Source: Berkiella_A sp964633725 (GTDB lineage Bacteria; Pseudomonadota; Gammaproteobacteria; Berkiellales; Berkiellaceae). Taken from it: a DNA stretch of 64,000 nucleotides. Made by a program: the position numbers and the translations under genes. Each line of letters begins with the position of its first letter. Position 1 is the stretch's first letter. A model generated the notes under the pieces. The model ran no database searches. It worked only from the letters and a program-made list of their open reading frames with translations, and was not told where the DNA came from. The stretch lies in assembly GCA_964633725.1 (NCBI GenBank), contig CAZWHY010000002.1, positions 62,001-126,000 on the forward strand, in the 5' to 3' direction. This document shows, in pieces, positions 61,903 through 64,000 of this stretch.

Positions 61903-62650
61903 GTGAGCGGCAAAGCATTACAGTCAACATAATGGTTCCAATGGTCACATGGGCACCATGAAAGCCTGTCAACATAAAAAAGGTTGAGCCATAGATACCT
62001 GAAGCCATCGTTAAGTGTAAGTGTTCATAGGCTTCCATATATTCTATTACTTGGCAAACTAGAAATGCGATACCCAGTAATATTGTTAGTAGTAAGCCGA
62101 TATTTAAGTGTGCGTTCTTCTTTTTGACTAATCCCCAGTGTGCCCAAGTTAGCGTTAAGCCACTCGTCAGCAGTAGAGCGGTATTAATGAAGGGTAATGG
62201 CCACCAGCCCATGGCTTGGATAGGACCTTTGAAAAGCTTTTCATCTGGGTTGTTGAGCAAAGGCCATTGTGCTGAGAAGTGTTCCCATAACTGCTTATTG
62301 GTTTCCCCTTCGGCTAACCAAGGGACAGATAAGTGACTTGCATAGAACAATGCACCAAAGAAGGCACAAAAGAACATGACTTCAGAGAAAATAAACCAAG
62401 CCATGCCCCAGCGAAAGGAGCGATCCATTTGTTTGTTGTATTTGCCTGCAAGGCTTTCTTTGACAACGTCACTAAACCAGCCAAACATGGTCCAAACAAT
62501 GGTCAAAGAACCAGCTATAAATAGGTAAGGTCCATAACTATTGCCGTGCAGTGTATTTGCAATGCCAATGAATAATAAAAACAGACCTATAGAGGTTCGA
62601 ATAGGCCATGCGCTACTTTCGGGTACGTAATATTGTTTAGCCTCTTTCAT
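61769..62650 (-). CDS. ctaE: cytochrome c oxidase subunit III
   Basis: 293-residue seven-helix subunit III of the aa3 oxidase, which stabilises proton uptake and turnover. WFSDVVKES, the EVMFFCAFFGALFYASHL helix with its conserved Glu, YEHLHLTMASGIYGSTFFML, TGFHGAHVTIGTIML and WYWHFVDFVWLGLFFLVYL are typical. The 3' end overlaps the convergent DUF2909-type gene by 134 bases. Its start overlaps the end of ctaG by 14 bases. Confidence 0.97.
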   Translation of the reverse strand: MKEAKQYYVPESSAWPIRTSIGLFLLFIGIANTLHGNSYGPYLFIAGSLTIVWTMFGWFSDVVKESLAGKYNKQMDRSFRWGMAWFIFSEVMFFCAFFGALFYASHLSVPWLAEGETNKQLWEHFSAQWPLLNNPDEKLFKGPIQAMGWWPLPFINTALLLTSGLTLTWAHWGLVKKKNAHLNIGLLLTILLGIAFLVCQVIEYMEAYEHLHLTMASGIYGSTFFMLTGFHGAHVTIGTIMLTVMLCRSLKGHFSPEHHFSFEATAWYWHFVDFVWLGLFFLVYLIPTGPWAS

Positions 62651-63185
62651 TCCTTGCCTCTTTGTCTGTAATATCGAATAAAGTATATGCCAGCGTCATA
62701 TGTTTTATTTTATATGAAATGGCAGGGTCGATGGTAAATTTCAGCGGCAGCGTCACTTCCTCGTTCGGCGCCAAATATTGTTTTTGAAAACAAAAGCACT
62801 CTACTTTTTTAACGTGATTGCCTGCAATATTAGGACTCACGCTAGGAATGGCTTGTACCACCATTGCATGATTGGTTAAGTTTTTGAGGATAAAATGTGT
62901 TTGCACATACTCGCCTGGGTGCATCGTAAATTTTTTTTCGGCCGGTTTAAAGGTCGTTGGCGTATTTTCATTCATCATACCCATCAACTCTAGATCAATT
63001 GTTCGGCTTGTATCAACTTTTGTGATCAGAGGTTGGGGCTTGTCTGGGGTTTTGCCATTTAAGCCTGCCACTTTGCAAAATACGTTATAAAGTGGCACGA
63101 GTGCATAACAAAACGCGAACATGGCTATCACGGCAAAAGCCATGATAGCGAGTTGTTTTTTGAGAGGGTTTTTTTCTTTTATCAT
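62637..63185 (-). CDS. ctaG: cytochrome c oxidase assembly protein CtaG
   Basis: 182-residue CtaG/Cox11 protein. An N-terminal helix (FAVIAMFAFCYALVPLYNVF) is followed by the copper-site CKVAGLNGKT and, near the C-terminus, CFCFQKQYLAPNEEVTLPL. It donates copper to the CuB centre of subunit I. Between ctaD and ctaE, the usual order. Confidence 0.97.
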   Translation of the reverse strand: MIKEKNPLKKQLAIMAFAVIAMFAFCYALVPLYNVFCKVAGLNGKTPDKPQPLITKVDTSRTIDLELMGMMNENTPTTFKPAEKKFTMHPGEYVQTHFILKNLTNHAMVVQAIPSVSPNIAGNHVKKVECFCFQKQYLAPNEEVTLPLKFTIDPAISYKIKHMTLAYTLFDITDKEARNERG

Positions 63186-63205
63186 AAATTGATTCTCAAG
63201 CCTTA

Positions 63206-64000
63206 CTATTTAATAACAGGCGGTGTAGTGAACGTATGGTAAGGCGCAGGCGATGGTATAGTCCATTCTAACCCTTCTGCACTATCCCATACTTTGCTGG
63301 TTGCTTTTTTACCGCTCCGAATGGTTTTGATCACAATATAAAAGAAAAATATCTGACTGGCACCAAAAGCAAATGCGCCGATGCTAATAATTTGATTAAA
63401 TTCAGCAAACTGTAATGCATAATCAGGGATCCGCCTGGGCATACCTGCCAACCCTAAAAAGTGCATGGGGAAGAAGGTAATGTTCATCGAGATAACAGAT
63501 AACCAAAAATGTGTTTTGCCTAAAGTTTCATTAACATAGTTACCACACCATTTGGGAAGCCAGTAATATACTGCCGCATAGATTGAGAACAATGCACCTG
63601 GCACCAATACATAATGAAAATGTCCGACGACAAAATACGTATCGTGATACTGGAAATCAGCGGGTGTGATGGCGAGCATGAGGCCAGAGAACCCACCAAA
63701 TGTGAATAAGATTACAAAAGCTAAAGCAAATAGCATCGGCGTTTCAAAGCTAATAGAGCCTTTGTATAACGTAGAGACCCAGTTAAAGACTTTTACACCT
63801 GTTGGCACGGCAATTAATAGTGTGGCATACATGAAAAATAACTCACCTGCCAATGGTATACCGACCGTGAACATATGATGTGCCCAAACAACAAAAGAGA
63901 GGAGCGCAATAGAGCATGTAGCGTATACCATTGAGGTGTAACCAAATAATGGTTTGCGAGCAAATGTCGGGATAATTTGAGAGACAATGCCAAAAGCAGG
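63206..64000 (-). CDS. ctaD: cytochrome c oxidase subunit I, 3' part (cut by window edge)
   Basis: C-terminal part of subunit I (about 265 codons); the gene continues past the right edge. The sequence reads PAFGIVSQIIPTFARKPLFG at the edge, then WAHHMFTVGIPL (CuB His-His), TGVKVFNWVSTLYKG, GLMLAITPADFQYHDTYFVV with GHFHYVLVPG (haem His), and FLGLAGMPRRIPDY. All expected ligands in this part are intact. It is the catalytic subunit holding haem a, haem a3 and CuB. The minus-strand genes downstream (ctaG, ctaE and assembly factors) support an aa3 oxidase operon. Confidence 0.97.
   Translation of the reverse strand, partial: PAFGIVSQIIPTFARKPLFGYTSMVYATCSIALLSFVVWAHHMFTVGIPLAGELFFMYATLLIAVPTGVKVFNWVSTLYKGSISFETPMLFALAFVILFTFGGFSGLMLAITPADFQYHDTYFVVGHFHYVLVPGALFSIYAAVYYWLPKWCGNYVNETLGKTHFWLSVISMNITFFPMHFLGLAGMPRRIPDYALQFAEFNQIISIGAFAFGASQIFFFYIVIKTIRSGKKATSKVWDSAEGLEWTIPSPAPYHTFTTPPVIK

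Overview
The window is a chromosome segment from a gammaproteobacterium, most likely a host-associated member of the Legionellales/Coxiellales. The housekeeping blocks have gammaproteobacterial order: rpmBG divergent from coaBC-dut-algC, rph divergent from yicC-gmk-rpoZ-spoT-recG, and znuA divergent from znuCB. The DNA is AT-rich. Mixed in are eukaryote-like genes: two ankyrin proteins carrying nuclear-localisation-like basic patches, papain-fold hydrolase candidates, and a small protein that reads as an R-SNARE (VAMP/synaptobrevin-like). Nuclear-signal-like patches in a Legionellales-like genome suggest an intranuclear amoeba symbiont such as Candidatus Berkiella, but that is inference; no rRNA or other strict marker is present.

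Layout. 1-7.0 kb: SNF2/SWIM helicase (minus), then hemE, coaD and secreted ggt. 7.2-15.0 kb: accessory island with a RelE-like/SF1-helicase/ankyrin fusion, a duplicated-domain protein of unknown role, a permuted papain-fold candidate and a proline-rich membrane-anchored protein. 15.2-21.9 kb: rpmG/rpmB, coaBC, dut, algC, deoC, exported katG. 22-27.8 kb: methyltransferase, a transposase remnant, a large ankyrin protein with an N-terminal NLS-like patch, an NlpC/P60-like candidate and a small unknown protein. 27.9-34.0 kb: DUF4124 protein, pyrE, xthA, then a CHASE8 hybrid histidine kinase/outer-membrane protein/YfiR locus. 34.1-46.8 kb: rph, yicC-gmk-rpoZ-spoT-recG, rocD, an EamA transporter, ubiA, znuA/znuCB. 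47-51 kb: accessory cluster with a polytopic protein, an internally deleted adenylate-forming enzyme, the R-SNARE-like protein and an SDR lacking its catalytic tyrosine, followed by intergenic repeats. 51.6-57.6 kb: tehB, a FixL-like PAS kinase with its response regulator, a REC-GGDEF-EAL protein and a periplasmic phosphatase. 57.6-64 kb: aa3-type cytochrome c oxidase and assembly genes (sco, ctaB, ctaA, Sco-like, surf1, ctaE, ctaG, ctaD truncated by the window edge), all on the minus strand except a small DUF2909-type gene.

The most notable element is the R-SNARE-like gene at 49.5 kb, with a strong SNARE-motif match including the zero-layer arginine. Next are the RelE-helicase-ankyrin fusion and the NLS-bearing ankyrin proteins. 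A modular family of intergenic repeats sharing an 18-bp leader (GATAAGCGGAGCGAATCA-like) occurs five times in the window. No tRNA, rRNA or CRISPR array was recognised.
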